From assembly GCF_002954455.1 (NCBI RefSeq), contig NZ_MSCC01000002.1:60986-124985 (forward strand): 64,000 nt of DNA, in the 5' to 3' direction. Shown piece after piece: positions 1 through 9,249 of the stretch; positions within the stretch are counted from its first letter, which is position 1; every line of letters begins with the position of its first letter. A program made the position numbers and the translations under genes. The notes beneath the pieces were generated by a model that did not search any database, had not been told where the DNA came from, and saw only the letters and a program-made list of their open reading frames with translations. Source of the stretch: Photobacterium aquimaris (GTDB taxonomy: Bacteria; Pseudomonadota; Gammaproteobacteria; Enterobacterales; Vibrionaceae).

Positions 1-66
1 CAGCAACAAGGTCAGCAAGGCAACAAAGACCAACAGCAACAAGGTCAGCAAGGTAACAAAGACCAA
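1..66 (+). repeat. two tandem 33-bp repeats, coding
   Basis: Bases 1-33 and 34-66 are identical except for one C/T change and encode QQQGQQGNKDQ twice, in frame. More copies may lie upstream of the window. In-frame length variation of the low-complexity linker is likely. Confidence 0.9.
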
Positions 67-414
67 CAACAGACAAATCAGCAGTTGGGGCAACAAAGAA
101 ACCAACCACAATCAATGAGTGAAGCTGAGAAAAAACAGCAAGCGAAGGATAATGCACAGCAAGCATTAAGCCAGCAAGCGCAACAGCAAAAACAAGATCA
201 GCAAGACGGTAACAAAGACGATAACCAGCCATCAGCAGTAACAATGCAGCAAGGCAAGCCAAATGGTGACCAGCAGCAAGTGCTTTCAGTTAGTAACCCT
301 ATATTGAAAAAACTTGAGCAAGTTCCAGACGATACGGCAGAGTTAATTCGCGCTCAATTAATGTTGCAAGCACAGCAAAGAGCTGAACAGCTGCAAAGTA
401 ATAAATCATGGTAA
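1..414 (+). CDS. C-terminal end of a Gln-rich VWA/TPR (Bat operon) protein, partial
   Basis: The frame is open from the first base of the window, so the gene starts upstream and only its last 137 codons are seen. The visible part is extremely rich in Gln, Asn, Lys and Asp, and begins with two copies of an 11-residue repeat (GQQGNKDQQ type). The last 40 residues (SNPILKKLEQVPDD, then ...AQLMLQAQQRAEQ) look folded again and resemble the end of BatB/BatC-type proteins that carry a von Willebrand A domain, TPRs and a low-complexity tail. The stop codon overlaps the ATG of batD by 7 bases, so the two are translationally coupled. Identity is inferred mostly from this neighbour, since the diagnostic domains lie outside the window. 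Confidence 0.7.
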   Translation, partial: QQQGQQGNKDQQQQGQQGNKDQQQTNQQLGQQRNQPQSMSEAEKKQQAKDNAQQALSQQAQQQKQDQQDGNKDDNQPSAVTMQQGKPNGDQQQVLSVSNPILKKLEQVPDDTAELIRAQLMLQAQQRAEQLQSNKSW

Positions 415-2105
415 TAGAGAAAATGAGAATGTCAGTAAATCAAACAAATTGGGCTAAAAAGTGCCTCTCGCCATGGTTATTACTTCTAACCATGGTGGTA
501 GCATTATTGCCACTACAAGCAATGGCTGCCCAAGCACAAGCGACGGTGTCTAAAAACGTTGTCGCCGTAAATCAAGTGTTTCAATTATCAGTATCCGTTG
601 ATACCGCTATCAATCCTGATAGTGTCGATTTTAGTATATTGAGCCCTGATTTTGCATATGGTCAACCTAGTGTTAGCAGTTCGACATCATTAATTAACGG
701 CACTATGTCACGTAATACTACCTGGACAATCGCTATTGCGGCTAAAAAGGTCGGTACTGCGACGATACCTGCTTTTAAAATTGGTGGTTCGCAAACAACA
801 CCGATCACTATTACAGTCTTAAAAAGCAGTCAAACTAATAATACTGCCAATACCGATCAATCTAATGTTCGTATGACGGCTGAAATTGATAAAAATACGG
901 TCTATGTCGGCGAAAGTATTAATTATCGAGTTAAGATTTTTATTGGTGAGCAACTGTCCCAAGCTTCATTAAGTGCACCGTCTGGTGATGGGTTAGCGGT
1001 ATCACAAGTCGGTCAAGATGCACAAAATAATATCGTCCAAAATGGTCGTCGTTATTTAGTGATCACTCGTAACTATCAACTTACGGCGCAAAAAGCAGGT
1101 AACATCGTTATTCATGGTCCAACGTTCAGTGGCAGTGCTGTTCGTGGAGCCAATGGCTTTAGCTCTGGTATTACAGTACCCGTAAATAAAAATGCGAGAG
1201 ATATTAGCTTAACGATCAAACCTAAACCTGCAGATTACAAAGGGCTATGGCTGCCTACGCCTGATTTACAATTACAACAAACATGGCAACCTCAAGTTTC
1301 TAACCAAAATGAGATTACCACTAAAGTCGGTGAGCCAATAACACGCACTATTACTTTGCGCATTAAAGATGTTGCTCAAAGTAATATGCCAAATATCAAC
1401 CTTACCTACCCTGATACCGTACGTATTTACAATGAAAAACCTGAATACCGTACAGAAAATGGCTACAGTGTGATGATCTTAAAGCAAGTCATTATTCCTC
1501 GCCAAGCGGGTAATATTGCACTACCACCACTTTCAATTAATTGGTGGAATACCACTACAGCTAAACAGCAGCAAAGTGAAATCAAAGGATTAACGCTAAA
1601 TGTAACAGCGGATCCAACCGCAAATAGTCAATTTTCACCACCAGCAGCGATGACACCACCAACTACTGCTTCCACCCAACCAATAAAAACGATGGCCTCT
1701 GCGGGTATATGGCCATGGACAACACTAGCGTGTGCTATTTTATGGCTAATCACATTAGTGTTATTGGTTAAAAAGCGTCAGCAACCAGTGGTTACAGCGG
1801 CAATCGCTACAACACAAAACCCAGATATAGCTACCGCACTTAAAGCAGCGATTAATAATAACGATCCAATTAAAGTACAAACGTATTATCAACAATGGCG
1901 TCAACAGCAGTACTCACAGCTTATGAGTCAACCACAGCTGTTACAGCAACTTGATGATGAAGTTAACGCGATGATGGCGAGCCATTATTCAGTACTTAAT
2001 AGTCCGTGGAATAATCAAACATTGTTGACATTATTAACGCAAGTCAAACAACTCAAGACGATAAAACATACGTCGAAAACATTGACGAGCCTAGATCCTC
2101 AATAA
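408..2105 (+). CDS. batD: BatD family protein (aerotolerance operon)
   Basis: 565 residues. A signal peptide (hydrophobic run LLLLTMVVALLPL ending AMA, about residues 17-41) is followed by an all-beta periplasmic part with repeated Ig-like strands. It shows the BatD pattern ATVSKNVVAVNQVFQLSV near the N-terminus and a second repeat beginning MTAEIDKNTVYVGES. One C-terminal membrane helix (about residues 433-458, IWPWTTLACAILWLITLVLL) precedes a cytoplasmic tail. BatD is a membrane-anchored partner of the VWA proteins BatA/B; the operon was linked to aerotolerance in Bacteroides, but the molecular role is unknown. The ATG at 408 overlaps the preceding gene; an alternative in-frame ATG is at 423. 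A hairpin follows directly, so this is the last gene of the operon. Confidence 0.88.
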   Translation: MVIEKMRMSVNQTNWAKKCLSPWLLLLTMVVALLPLQAMAAQAQATVSKNVVAVNQVFQLSVSVDTAINPDSVDFSILSPDFAYGQPSVSSSTSLINGTMSRNTTWTIAIAAKKVGTATIPAFKIGGSQTTPITITVLKSSQTNNTANTDQSNVRMTAEIDKNTVYVGESINYRVKIFIGEQLSQASLSAPSGDGLAVSQVGQDAQNNIVQNGRRYLVITRNYQLTAQKAGNIVIHGPTFSGSAVRGANGFSSGITVPVNKNARDISLTIKPKPADYKGLWLPTPDLQLQQTWQPQVSNQNEITTKVGEPITRTITLRIKDVAQSNMPNINLTYPDTVRIYNEKPEYRTENGYSVMILKQVIIPRQAGNIALPPLSINWWNTTTAKQQQSEIKGLTLNVTADPTANSQFSPPAAMTPPTTASTQPIKTMASAGIWPWTTLACAILWLITLVLLVKKRQQPVVTAAIATTQNPDIATALKAAINNNDPIKVQTYYQQWRQQQYSQLMSQPQLLQQLDDEVNAMMASHYSVLNSPWNNQTLLTLLTQVKQLKTIKHTSKTLTSLDPQ

Positions 2106-2118
2106 CACCACAACAGCT

Positions 2119-2144
2119 GATGAGGCTATATTAATAGCCTCATC
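2119..2144 (+). terminator. hairpin after batD
   Basis: Perfect 10-bp stem GATGAGGCTA / TAGCCTCATC with a 6-base loop, 13 bases after the batD stop. The U-tract is poor (CCTCACTATTATT), so termination may be inefficient. Confidence 0.6.
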
Positions 2145-2505
2145 ATCCTCACTATTATTAATCACTCATTCCCGCAAAAAACACCTCAAAATTTACTCTG
2201 TCACCGGTAAGAAAATGTAAGCAAAGCTTACATTTGTTACTATTTAGAATAAAAACCCACTATCAGCTAGCGCATTGTTATCACTTGCATTTTTATTCAT
2301 ATTTTTTATTTACGTGACATATCGCAATAAAATTGCTCATTTTGATATTTAAATGTGACCGCAACGTAATAATGTTTGTTAAAAAATAGCAATAACTATG
2401 CTTATTAAAAGAATACTGGCTATTTGAAACAGATCCTGTTAAAAAAATGTTTCTGTTACAAAATATAAAACTCTAAACACAACAATAAAAAATGCAGGAT
2501 CAACT
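2145..2505. other. spacer and 5' region of sstT
   Basis: About 360 bases of A+T-rich DNA. I see no convincing ORF or RNA gene; it must hold the sstT promoter and leader. In E. coli sstT is a target of the sRNA GcvB, so a small-RNA site near the start codon is possible, but I could not identify one. Confidence 0.4.
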
Positions 2506-3747
2506 ATGAGTCAATCACAACCTTTTCTTGCCAGGGTCGCTAATGGCAGCTTAGTTATACAAATATTAATCGGTATTGTAGCGGGTGTTGCTTTAGCCGT
2601 CATTTCTCCCTCTTCAGCACTAAATATTAGCTTTTTAGGTGGGCTATTTGTTGCCGCATTAAAAGCAGTTGCACCTATATTAGTATTTATTTTGGTAGCA
2701 TCATCGATTGCTAACCAAAAAAAAGGCACTCATACCAATATGAAGCCAATTATTTTCCTTTATTTATTAGGAACATTATTAGCAGCCTTTACCGCCGTAG
2801 CAATGAGCTTTCTTTTTCCTACCACTTTAACGCTCGTTACTAATACAACCTCAATTGCACCACCAGAAGGTATTGCTGAAGTTATTAATTCATTGTTCTT
2901 TAAGATTGTTGATAATCCAATCAATGCCTTAATGACTGGTAACTTTATTGGTATTTTGGCATGGGCTATCGCACTTGGTTTTTCATTACACCAAGCAAGC
3001 GATGCGACTAAGCAAGTTTTCCAAGATATGTCTGATGGCGTAACATTAATCGTACGCTTTATTATTCGTCTTGCACCCATCGGTATTTTTGGTCTTGTTG
3101 CTCATACCTTTGCTCAAACAGGCTTTACGGCATTATTAGGCTATGCACATTTATTAGCTGTATTACTTGGTTCAATGGCAATTATCGCATTAGTTGTTAA
3201 CCCTATTATTGTATTTGCTAAAATCAAAGCTAACCCTTACCCACTGGTTTTCCGCTGTATACGTGAAAGTGGTATTACTGCCTTCTTTACCCGTAGTTCA
3301 GCTGCAAATATTCCAGTCAACATGCGCTTATGTAAAGATCTGAATCTACACGAAGATACTTACTCAGTTTCAATTCCTTTAGGGGCGACGATTAATATGG
3401 GTGGTGCGGCAATTACCATCACTATTTTAACCTTGGCTGCTGTGCATACATTAGGTATTGAAGTTGATCTTGCAACAGCAGTATTACTGAGTGTGGTTGC
3501 AGCCGTTTCTGCATGTGGTGCATCAGGTGTTGCCGGTGGCTCACTACTATTAATTCCATTAGCAGCAAGCTTATTCGGCATTCCAAATGAAGTTGCAATG
3601 CAAGTTGTTGCGGTAGGCTTTATTATTGGTGTTATTCAAGATTCTGCAGAAACAGCGCTCAACAGTTCGACAGATGTGGTATTTACTGCCGCAGCATGCC
3701 TTGCAGCAGAGCGTAAACAAGCAAAAGTACTCCTACAAAAATCATAA
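2506..3747 (+). CDS. sstT: serine/threonine:Na+ symporter SstT
   Basis: 413 residues, the normal SstT length, of the DAACS (dicarboxylate/amino acid:cation symporter) family, which takes up serine and threonine with Na+ across the inner membrane. The sequence follows E. coli SstT almost throughout, with family landmarks [15 protein letters not shown] (about residues 263-277), [20 protein letters not shown] (TM7 region, about 288-307), the re-entrant hairpin [18 protein letters not shown] and the TM8 stretch [13 protein letters not shown]. The CAGGATC element 7-13 bases before the ATG is the ribosome binding site. Transcribed alone, ending at a strong convergent hairpin. Confidence 0.95.
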   Translation: MSQSQPFLARVANGSLVIQILIGIVAGVALAVISPSSALNISFLGGLFVAALKAVAPILVFILVASSIANQKKGTHTNMKPIIFLYLLGTLLAAFTAVAMSFLFPTTLTLVTNTTSIAPPEGIAEVINSLFFKIVDNPINALMTGNFIGILAWAIALGFSLHQASDATKQVFQDMSDGVTLIVRFIIRLAPIGIFGLVAHTFAQTGFTALLGYAHLLAVLLGSMAIIALVVNPIIVFAKIKANPYPLVFRCIRESGITAFFTRSSAANIPVNMRLCKDLNLHEDTYSVSIPLGATINMGGAAITITILTLAAVHTLGIEVDLATAVLLSVVAAVSACGASGVAGGSLLLIPLAASLFGIPNEVAMQVVAVGFIIGVIQDSAETALNSSTDVVFTAAACLAAERKQAKVLLQKS

Positions 3748-3779
3748 GTACATTGCTAACAATATAACAACACGACATA

Positions 3780-3810
3780 AAAATGCGGCTATCAAATGAT
3801 AGCCACATTT
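3780..3810. terminator. bidirectional terminator between sstT and 3830-4135
   Basis: Stem AAATG-GGCTATC / GATAGCC-CATTT with one C/A mismatch and an AAAT loop. T- and A-rich flanks let it serve both converging genes. Confidence 0.75.
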
Positions 3811-3829
3811 CTTTATAACACTATGATAA

Positions 3830-4135
3830 TTAATTACTATTAGTTGCTTTACGAATAACGTTATTAGAATGATTAATCAGACTATTAACCGCTTTTTTCT
3901 TCTTCTTTGTTACTGCTCGCTTAACACTTTTCTCAGCATAAGTACCATTTTTAACTTCATTAATGGTTCTTTGAGTATTGTTATATTTATTCTGAGTACC
4001 ATTAACAGCATTTTCAATATGAGAAAGCTGTTTATTGACTTGATGCAATTTTTTGAGTCCACCTTCAGCATGTACAACTGTCGAGGTCGTAAGCAATACA
4101 ATTAACGGCATAAAGCAAAAAGTTCTTTGTCGCAT
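3830..4135 (-). CDS. small exported protein, unknown function
   Basis: 101 residues. Cleavable-looking signal peptide (FMPLIVLLTTSTVVHA, about residues 8-23), followed by a helical, Asn/Lys-rich mature part with a basic KKKKK patch. A GAGG ribosome binding site precedes the ATG at good spacing. Converges on sstT and has its own terminator. No family recognised; the mature segment (KKLHQVNKQLSHIENAVN) looks like a short coiled coil, so a small periplasmic protein is all I would infer. ORFs in the other frames here have no ribosome binding sites and are shadows. Confidence 0.7.
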   Translation of the reverse strand: MRQRTFCFMPLIVLLTTSTVVHAEGGLKKLHQVNKQLSHIENAVNGTQNKYNNTQRTINEVKNGTYAEKSVKRAVTKKKKKAVNSLINHSNNVIRKATNSN

Positions 4136-4444
4136 TATTAATACCTCTAAATATAATATTCATTCTTATTATGCAAATATTACCTACAAAAGCATCGATT
4201 TCAGACTAAAATGTAATAATAAAAACCAAAAAAGGCTATTATTATTGCATTTTAATACTTAATCTGGTCGTTATTCGAATAAATGAAGCAAATATCGAAA
4301 TTTCAATATTGATGAAAAAATCTAATGACGATGATTGAATTATTTAGTTGGTAACTCTATGTCTACGCCCGATAAAATCGTCTGATATAGACAAACGTTA
4401 CCCCTAACGTCCTATCCTCAACATCGTTAAAAGAGGGCTTCGTC

Positions 4445-4768
4445 ATGGCGACTATCACTGCGCATCATACTGGTTACACCATCGCAAAATCAGCCGTAAC
4501 TAAAGCAAGCAAACAGCTTTCAGCCGCGGGTTATTTTACTGATATTTTCTGTATCGATCGTCGATTTAGATTAGTAATCACTAACGACAAGCAATTGCCT
4601 TATGAATATGCTATTCATTTTATTCCCAGTGTCGATGGTGATAACACCCATCTTGAGGTCTTTATCAAAAACGACCAGCAGCGCTATTTTGTCGACGATT
4701 TTTCAGAGCCTGAACTCATCGCTGATATTATTAATCACTACCAACATTACAGTCGCAGCGAGTTTTAA
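4445..4768 (+). CDS. conserved hypothetical protein upstream of antiporter
   Basis: 107 residues, soluble, with no signal peptide or membrane segment. An AGAGGG ribosome binding site stands 7 bases before the ATG. The composition is that of a small alpha/beta domain with alternating strands (FRLVITNDKQLPYEYAIHFI, then HLEVFIKNDQQRYFVDDF). It lies 29 bases upstream of the antiporter gene on the same strand with no terminator between, so the two are probably cotranscribed. I do not recognise the family; a regulatory or accessory role for the transporter is only a guess from position. Confidence 0.7.
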   Translation: MATITAHHTGYTIAKSAVTKASKQLSAAGYFTDIFCIDRRFRLVITNDKQLPYEYAIHFIPSVDGDNTHLEVFIKNDQQRYFVDDFSEPELIADIINHYQHYSRSEF

Positions 4769-4797
4769 CGTAACAACAAAAAAACAATAGAGGTCAT

Positions 4798-5970
4798 ATG
4801 CTTGAACATTTAACCAGCATAATCACTGAGCTCTGTAGCATTATCATTGTCACCGCTATTTTTAGCAGTTTGTTTCTTTATACTCGCCAACCTATTATTC
4901 TTGCTTATATCTTTACAGGGATTGTTATTGGTCCATATGGGCTACAACTGGTGACTAATGCCACCAGCATTAGTCAAATGGGCCATCTTGGCGTTATTCT
5001 ATTGCTGTTTATTCTCGGCTTAAATCTTCAACCTCAGCGACTATTACACCTCTTTAAACAAAGTGCGGTCATCACCCTTGTCAGTTGTTCACTATTTTTT
5101 ATTAGTGGCTTTTTATTTGCGCTGTTAATCAACCTTAGCGTTAGTGACGGGTTAATTACTGCGGCAGCAATGATGTTTTCTAGCACCGTGATTGGGCTAA
5201 AATTAATTCCAACCACAACCCTTCACCATTTACGCATGGGAGAAATAATGACCAGCATCTTACTGATGCAAGACATTATTGCTATCAGTGTATTACTGCT
5301 ACTTAATATCGATACTCACCAGAGCCTCACGCTTAGTTTAAGCGTATTAATCATTAAATTACTCGCTATCATCATCAGCGCTTACTTTGCGGTTAAATAC
5401 ATTATGCTGCCGCTATTAAAACAGTTTGATGTTATTCAGGAATACAGTTTTATCGCAACATTAGCCTGGTGTTTTTTATGGGCTGTTTTAAGTGACAGTA
5501 TTGGGCTATCTTATGAAACAGGGGCATTTATCGCTGGCATCACTCTTGCTGTCAGCCCGGTATCACAAGCAATTGCGGTTCATCTCAAACCCTTGCGCGA
5601 GTTTTTCCTGATCTTATTTTTCTTTGCTATCGGTGCCAAAATCAATCTATGGGACAGTGATATCTATACAGTTTTGGGAATTATTTTTGGTATCTGCTTA
5701 ATTCGTATTAAAGCATGGGGATTTAAAATAGCACTAATATTGGCCCATGAAAACCAGAGTAAAAATGTTGAGTTACGGGCACGATTAAGTCAAGCCAGCG
5801 AGTTTTCATTGCTGCTAGTGTATGCCGCTGTCACTCAAGGTTTATTGTCAGATCAAGGAAAAACCTTCATCGAAACCGTCACTATTACGACCTTTGTTAT
5901 TTCAACCTATTGGATTGTACGTCGCTATCCAACCCCGATATCAATGGTGAATAATCTACGTAAAGATTAA
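4798..5970 (+). CDS. CPA2-family cation:proton antiporter, membrane domain only
   Basis: 390 residues, about 11-12 hydrophobic segments. It resembles the membrane domain of KefB/KefC/YbaL-type monovalent cation:proton antiporters: IILAYIFTGIVIGPYGLQ near the N-terminus, the conserved FSSTVIGLKL region (about residues 125-134) and ETGAFIAGITLA (about 240-251). The family usually continues into a cytoplasmic RCK/TrkA-N nucleotide-binding domain. That domain is absent here: the protein stops after the last helix and a short basic tail, so gating by NAD(H) or glutathione adducts through that domain is not expected. The preceding small gene may supply regulation in trans, which is inference. Confidence 0.85.
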   Translation: MLEHLTSIITELCSIIIVTAIFSSLFLYTRQPIILAYIFTGIVIGPYGLQLVTNATSISQMGHLGVILLLFILGLNLQPQRLLHLFKQSAVITLVSCSLFFISGFLFALLINLSVSDGLITAAAMMFSSTVIGLKLIPTTTLHHLRMGEIMTSILLMQDIIAISVLLLLNIDTHQSLTLSLSVLIIKLLAIIISAYFAVKYIMLPLLKQFDVIQEYSFIATLAWCFLWAVLSDSIGLSYETGAFIAGITLAVSPVSQAIAVHLKPLREFFLILFFFAIGAKINLWDSDIYTVLGIIFGICLIRIKAWGFKIALILAHENQSKNVELRARLSQASEFSLLLVYAAVTQGLLSDQGKTFIETVTITTFVISTYWIVRRYPTPISMVNNLRKD

Positions 5971-6004
5971 CCCCAATGATTGCTCTCCTTGAGGTATAAA
6001 AAAA

Positions 6005-6030
6005 CCTGCCACTGAATAAACAGTGGCGGG
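6005..6030 (-). terminator. terminator of the yibH-like gene
   Basis: Stem CCTGCCACTG / CAGTGGCGGG (one G-T pair) with loop AATAAA. On the minus strand it is followed directly by seven T, so it ends the 7638-6075 operon; it may also stop read-through from the antiporter gene. Confidence 0.85.
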
Positions 6031-6074
6031 TGAACCGGAATACAAACGTTATTATTATAATATTTTACTTACAG

Positions 6075-7298
6075 TTACATTGACCAAACATAGAATACTT
6101 GTGCTTTCATTCGAATAATAATGCCACGAATAACATCGAGAAAACCCAGAAAACTAATCGGTTTTTCAGCACTCACCCACGCAAGTCCAACCGAGCCTAC
6201 AGGAATATCATAATCTTCGGTTTCATATAGTTTTAAGCGTACAAAATGATGTTTATTGGCAATATTTGCGCCTGTTGTTTGGCGTACATTTGTTTCACGG
6301 CCAATTAAATTACCCTGTGACTCACCCGTTGCTTCAACAATACCTTCGACTTCAGCAGCAAATACTTTACCAGGGTAGACAGCTGAGGCAAACTCTGCCA
6401 TCTGCCCGGGTTTAACATTACGAATAGCTTGATGGTTAACCCGCATCAGCACATATTTTTCATCGGTATACATTTGGATCCGTGGCACAGAGCCGACAAA
6501 CTGCCCTTCACGCATAATGAAGTTAGTGACAAATCCATCTGCTGGCGCATACACCTTGGTATTGTCTAAATCCCATTGTGCTTTAGCGACATTTTCTTTC
6601 GCAGTCACAACATCAACATCGCGACTATTCACGCTTAATTGTGCTTTTTCTATACTTAGTTGTGCTTTTTTAACGGCAATATGCGCCTTTTCAATTTGTG
6701 ACTCCAACATCACTTGTTGAGATTTAGCCACTGCAACTGCGGTGCGCTGTTCATCTAACATACTTGCTGTGACAGTATGTTTTACAACATTATTTTGTTT
6801 CACATAACGAGCAAGCATCGCACTTTTTAACTGGTGATCAGCCTTTGCTGCCACTAATTGCTTGGTCGCGATATCAATATCTTTCACTGCAGCTGTTGCT
6901 GAGGCTTGTGCCATTTCAATATCTTGCTCTGCCATTTTGCGAGCAACTTTAGCAGCCTCAAGGCTTGCTTGAGCTTTGTTAAGTGCAATTTCATATGGCT
7001 CAGGCTCTAACTCATACACTAATTGGCCTTGAGTCACTTTGCTATTTGGCTCAACATAAATCGCTTTCACACGACCATTAATCGACGTCGATGCTGGTCG
7101 TAATTGCACGTGAGGTGACTGCACTAACGAGCCACCAGATAAATCCATCGGCGCATAAGTAATTAATCCAAACCACACAAACACCAACCAACTACCACCG
7201 CCAATATACGCAAAAGATTGGGTGAATTTATTCCAAGGCATGCCCACTAAACGCAGTAAATAAATAAACAAAGCCCATACAGCTAAACCTTCTAACAT
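6075..7298 (-). CDS. HlyD-type membrane fusion protein, YibH/YiaV-like
   Basis: 407 residues from the ATG at 7298. I choose this start because GAGGAG lies just upstream and because it follows the stop of the DUF3302 gene by one base; an open extension of 36 codons upstream overlaps that gene and is not credible. An N-terminal membrane helix (LEGLAVWALFIYLLRL) and a second hydrophobic segment precede a biotinyl-lipoyl half-motif (STSINGRVKAIYVEPNSKV), a long Ala/Lys/Gln-rich alpha-helical hairpin, the second half-motif (VYAPADGFVTNFIMREGQFV), and a beta-barrel. It is a periplasmic adaptor. No transporter partner is adjacent; the same HlyD + DUF3302 pair occurs in E. coli as yibH-yibI and yiaV-yiaW. 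Confidence 0.88.
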   Translation of the reverse strand: MLEGLAVWALFIYLLRLVGMPWNKFTQSFAYIGGGSWLVFVWFGLITYAPMDLSGGSLVQSPHVQLRPASTSINGRVKAIYVEPNSKVTQGQLVYELEPEPYEIALNKAQASLEAAKVARKMAEQDIEMAQASATAAVKDIDIATKQLVAAKADHQLKSAMLARYVKQNNVVKHTVTASMLDEQRTAVAVAKSQQVMLESQIEKAHIAVKKAQLSIEKAQLSVNSRDVDVVTAKENVAKAQWDLDNTKVYAPADGFVTNFIMREGQFVGSVPRIQMYTDEKYVLMRVNHQAIRNVKPGQMAEFASAVYPGKVFAAEVEGIVEATGESQGNLIGRETNVRQTTGANIANKHHFVRLKLYETEDYDIPVGSVGLAWVSAEKPISFLGFLDVIRGIIIRMKAQVFYVWSM

Positions 7299-7299
7299 G

Positions 7300-7638
7300 C
7301 TATTTCTCCTCAGTATTAGTCGGTTCAACAATAGGTGCAGGAATACGATCGCCATGCCAAATATCACGCAGACGACGCAATGCTTGCTCACCATCAACAA
7401 ACGCAATAATCACCGCTAATACCCATACCCAATGCCAAACAAAGCCTATCCACGTTAATGCTGTTATTAAGCCTATTTGATGATGCTCTTTAGTCGACGC
7501 TTTATGGATTGGTAATTCATGTATTTTCCAAAAACCTATTGCCACCGCAGCAACAGTGGCAATCAATACCACCCCAGCAAAGACACTTAATACCGTATCA
7601 ACATTGGTACCAACAAAAGGCATACTCAATAAACTCAT
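7300..7638 (-). CDS. DUF3302 inner-membrane protein, YibI/YiaW-like
   Basis: 112 residues with two or three membrane segments (VLSVFAGVVLIATVAAVAIG; LITALTWIGFVWHWVWVLAV) and a polar C-terminal tail. Length, topology and above all its place directly before a YibH/YiaV-like HlyD protein match DUF3302 (YiaW/YibI). The two genes are separated by a single base and form one operon. Function is unknown in any organism to my knowledge; the conserved pairing suggests a partner of the adaptor in an envelope or export role. The operon is divergent from the AraC regulator at 7829. Confidence 0.85.
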   Translation of the reverse strand: MSLLSMPFVGTNVDTVLSVFAGVVLIATVAAVAIGFWKIHELPIHKASTKEHHQIGLITALTWIGFVWHWVWVLAVIIAFVDGEQALRRLRDIWHGDRIPAPIVEPTNTEEK

Positions 7639-7828
7639 TTACATCTCCGATTCAAAAGCCATCACTCATGCAGTGATGAATACAGCCATTGTGGAGATAG
7701 CTCACACTAACAACACAATTAGAGTCTGATTAAATTAAAAATAGCTACATTTTGATATAATCAGTCCACAACTAGCCGTGTTCGATAATGAATACTCACT
7801 CAATATCGTTATCGCGATGAGGATACTA

Positions 7829-8866
7829 ATGATAAATATTGCTTTTATTCGTACCGCTTACCTCAAACCATTAGAACTCGGCTTACAAAAGCACTATGGC
7901 ATCCGTCTTACTGAGTTAGGTATTCCCGCCCAACTGCTCAAAGAGCCGACATCGTTAATTCCTTTTAATGATTATTTGCATTGGCTAGAACAGATTGAAG
8001 AATTAACCGGCGATCCCACTTATATGATCAAACTGGCAGCCGATCTTAGCTTTGAAAATATTGGCGCACTTGGTAATTGGTATGTTAGTTGTCCAGATCT
8101 TGCGTTAGCCTTTCGCCGCATTAACTATGGCATTTCGTGCTTACAAGGCGGAGCGTCTTATCATGGGGAGCAATCGGGGAAGATCGTCAAGTGGGTATAT
8201 AACAACAGCTATGCACATGGTAATGGCGCTAGCTTTGATAGTCTCAAAGTCGCTATTTTATTCACGCAAGTTAGCCGTAATTATATGGGGGATGATTATG
8301 TGCCGATAAAAGTCGAGTTATATGGCCCTGAAATCACAGATCCTGCCATTCAACAGTTTTTTGGGTGTCCTATTACATGGCAAGCAGCGGCGACCAAGGT
8401 ATGGCTTAATCTGTCGATATTAGAGCATGGTAATCAACGTCCATTACCAATAATCAAACCTATTTTAGTGTCAAATTTACAACTTGATGATTTGCTCAAT
8501 ATGCCACAGCCACAAGATATCGCTAAAGTTATGTTTGAAATCATTAACTATTCACGTTACTACGGCTATCCAACCCTTGATTTTGCAGCGGAAAAAGTTG
8601 GTTTATCGCGGCAACAATTACAACGCCAATTACAACGCCAATTACAACGCCAATTACATGATTATGGTTGGACATTCACCGGCACTACCAATTATATTTT
8701 ATGCAATGTCGCCATAAAATATATGCTGTCAGGTACGAGTATTCCCGCTATAGCGACACTACTGGGTTACAGCAATGTTCAAAGTTTTAATAAAGCTTTT
8801 AAACGTAATCGGGGCTTAACTCCAGCCCAATATCAACATCAGCTCTTAGAACGTAGTCTCAATTAA
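7829..8866 (+). CDS. AraC-family transcriptional regulator (OruR/arabinose-bd N-domain type)
   Basis: 345 residues from the ATG at 7829, which has GAGG seven bases upstream; the frame is open back to a GTG at 7778. The N-terminal two thirds (IRTAYLKPLELGLQKHYG ... SFENIGALGNWYVSCPDLA) match the ligand-sensing domain of OruR/ArgR-like AraC proteins, and the C-terminus has the two-helix AraC DNA-binding domain ending SIPAIATLLGYSNVQSFNKA and LTPAQYQHQL. Within the first helix-turn-helix (LSRQQLQRQL...) the tetrapeptide QLQR is repeated three times in tandem by a 12-bp DNA repeat, lengthening the region relative to the usual family. It is divergent from the DUF3302/HlyD operon and is a plausible regulator of it. 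Confidence 0.88.
   Translation: MINIAFIRTAYLKPLELGLQKHYGIRLTELGIPAQLLKEPTSLIPFNDYLHWLEQIEELTGDPTYMIKLAADLSFENIGALGNWYVSCPDLALAFRRINYGISCLQGGASYHGEQSGKIVKWVYNNSYAHGNGASFDSLKVAILFTQVSRNYMGDDYVPIKVELYGPEITDPAIQQFFGCPITWQAAATKVWLNLSILEHGNQRPLPIIKPILVSNLQLDDLLNMPQPQDIAKVMFEIINYSRYYGYPTLDFAAEKVGLSRQQLQRQLQRQLQRQLHDYGWTFTGTTNYILCNVAIKYMLSGTSIPAIATLLGYSNVQSFNKAFKRNRGLTPAQYQHQLLERSLN
8615..8657 (+). repeat. 12-bp tandem repeat inside the AraC-family gene
   Basis: Unit CAATTACAACGC present three times in full plus a 7-base partial copy, encoding QLQR-QLQR-QLQR-QL in frame within the first helix-turn-helix of the regulator. Confidence 0.95.
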
Positions 8867-8891
8867 GTGCTATATAACTTAAAAAATATAA

Positions 8892-8925
8892 AAAACGCTA
8901 AATAATATCGATTATTTAGCGTTTT
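8892..8925. terminator. bidirectional terminator after the AraC-family gene
   Basis: Perfect 15-bp stem AAAACGCTAAATAAT / ATTATTTAGCGTTTT with loop ATCG. T-rich on both strands, so it serves the regulator and the converging gene at 8947. Confidence 0.9.
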
Positions 8926-8946
8926 CTTGTGACCACACTGTCACAT

Positions 8947-9249
8947 TTATGCCATTGCATGGACTAATTTATTTGATGTCGATTGTTGAGGTTGGGGTTT
9001 TATTTCTGCATCAACAAAACGTTCTTTGATCGTCGATATCAATACAATCGGCCCCATCATAGTCACTTTAAGCGGTGTACCACTTAAACCAAATTGAAGA
9101 TCTGATGGATCTGATGTTGAGTAATTATAACGACAATCAAATTTATCGCTCGCCATATGAAGTAAATCATAGTCTTTTCGATGGCATGAAATATGTGCAC
9201 ACCAATACATTGCATCAATAATTTCATCTTGACGCATTGCGCGGATCAC
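8947..9249 (-). CDS. conserved-looking hypothetical protein, N-terminus possibly broken
   Basis: 100 residues from a GTG at 9249, which has no ribosome binding site. The same frame stays open for 25 more codons, up to a TGA at 9325-9327. Those codons read like normal protein (NQFPVDFYGEEGSWRF running into VIRAMRQDEIIDA), yet contain no ATG, GTG or TTG. An ATG in another frame at 9377 opens only ten codons. The gene has therefore probably lost its proper start by a frameshift or nonsense change; otherwise it uses a non-standard start. The visible protein is soluble, with paired Cys/His (WCAHISCH) and a strand-rich centre. No family recognised. Confidence 0.5.
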   Translation of the reverse strand: MIRAMRQDEIIDAMYWCAHISCHRKDYDLLHMASDKFDCRYNYSTSDPSDLQFGLSGTPLKVTMMGPIVLISTIKERFVDAEIKPQPQQSTSNKLVHAMA

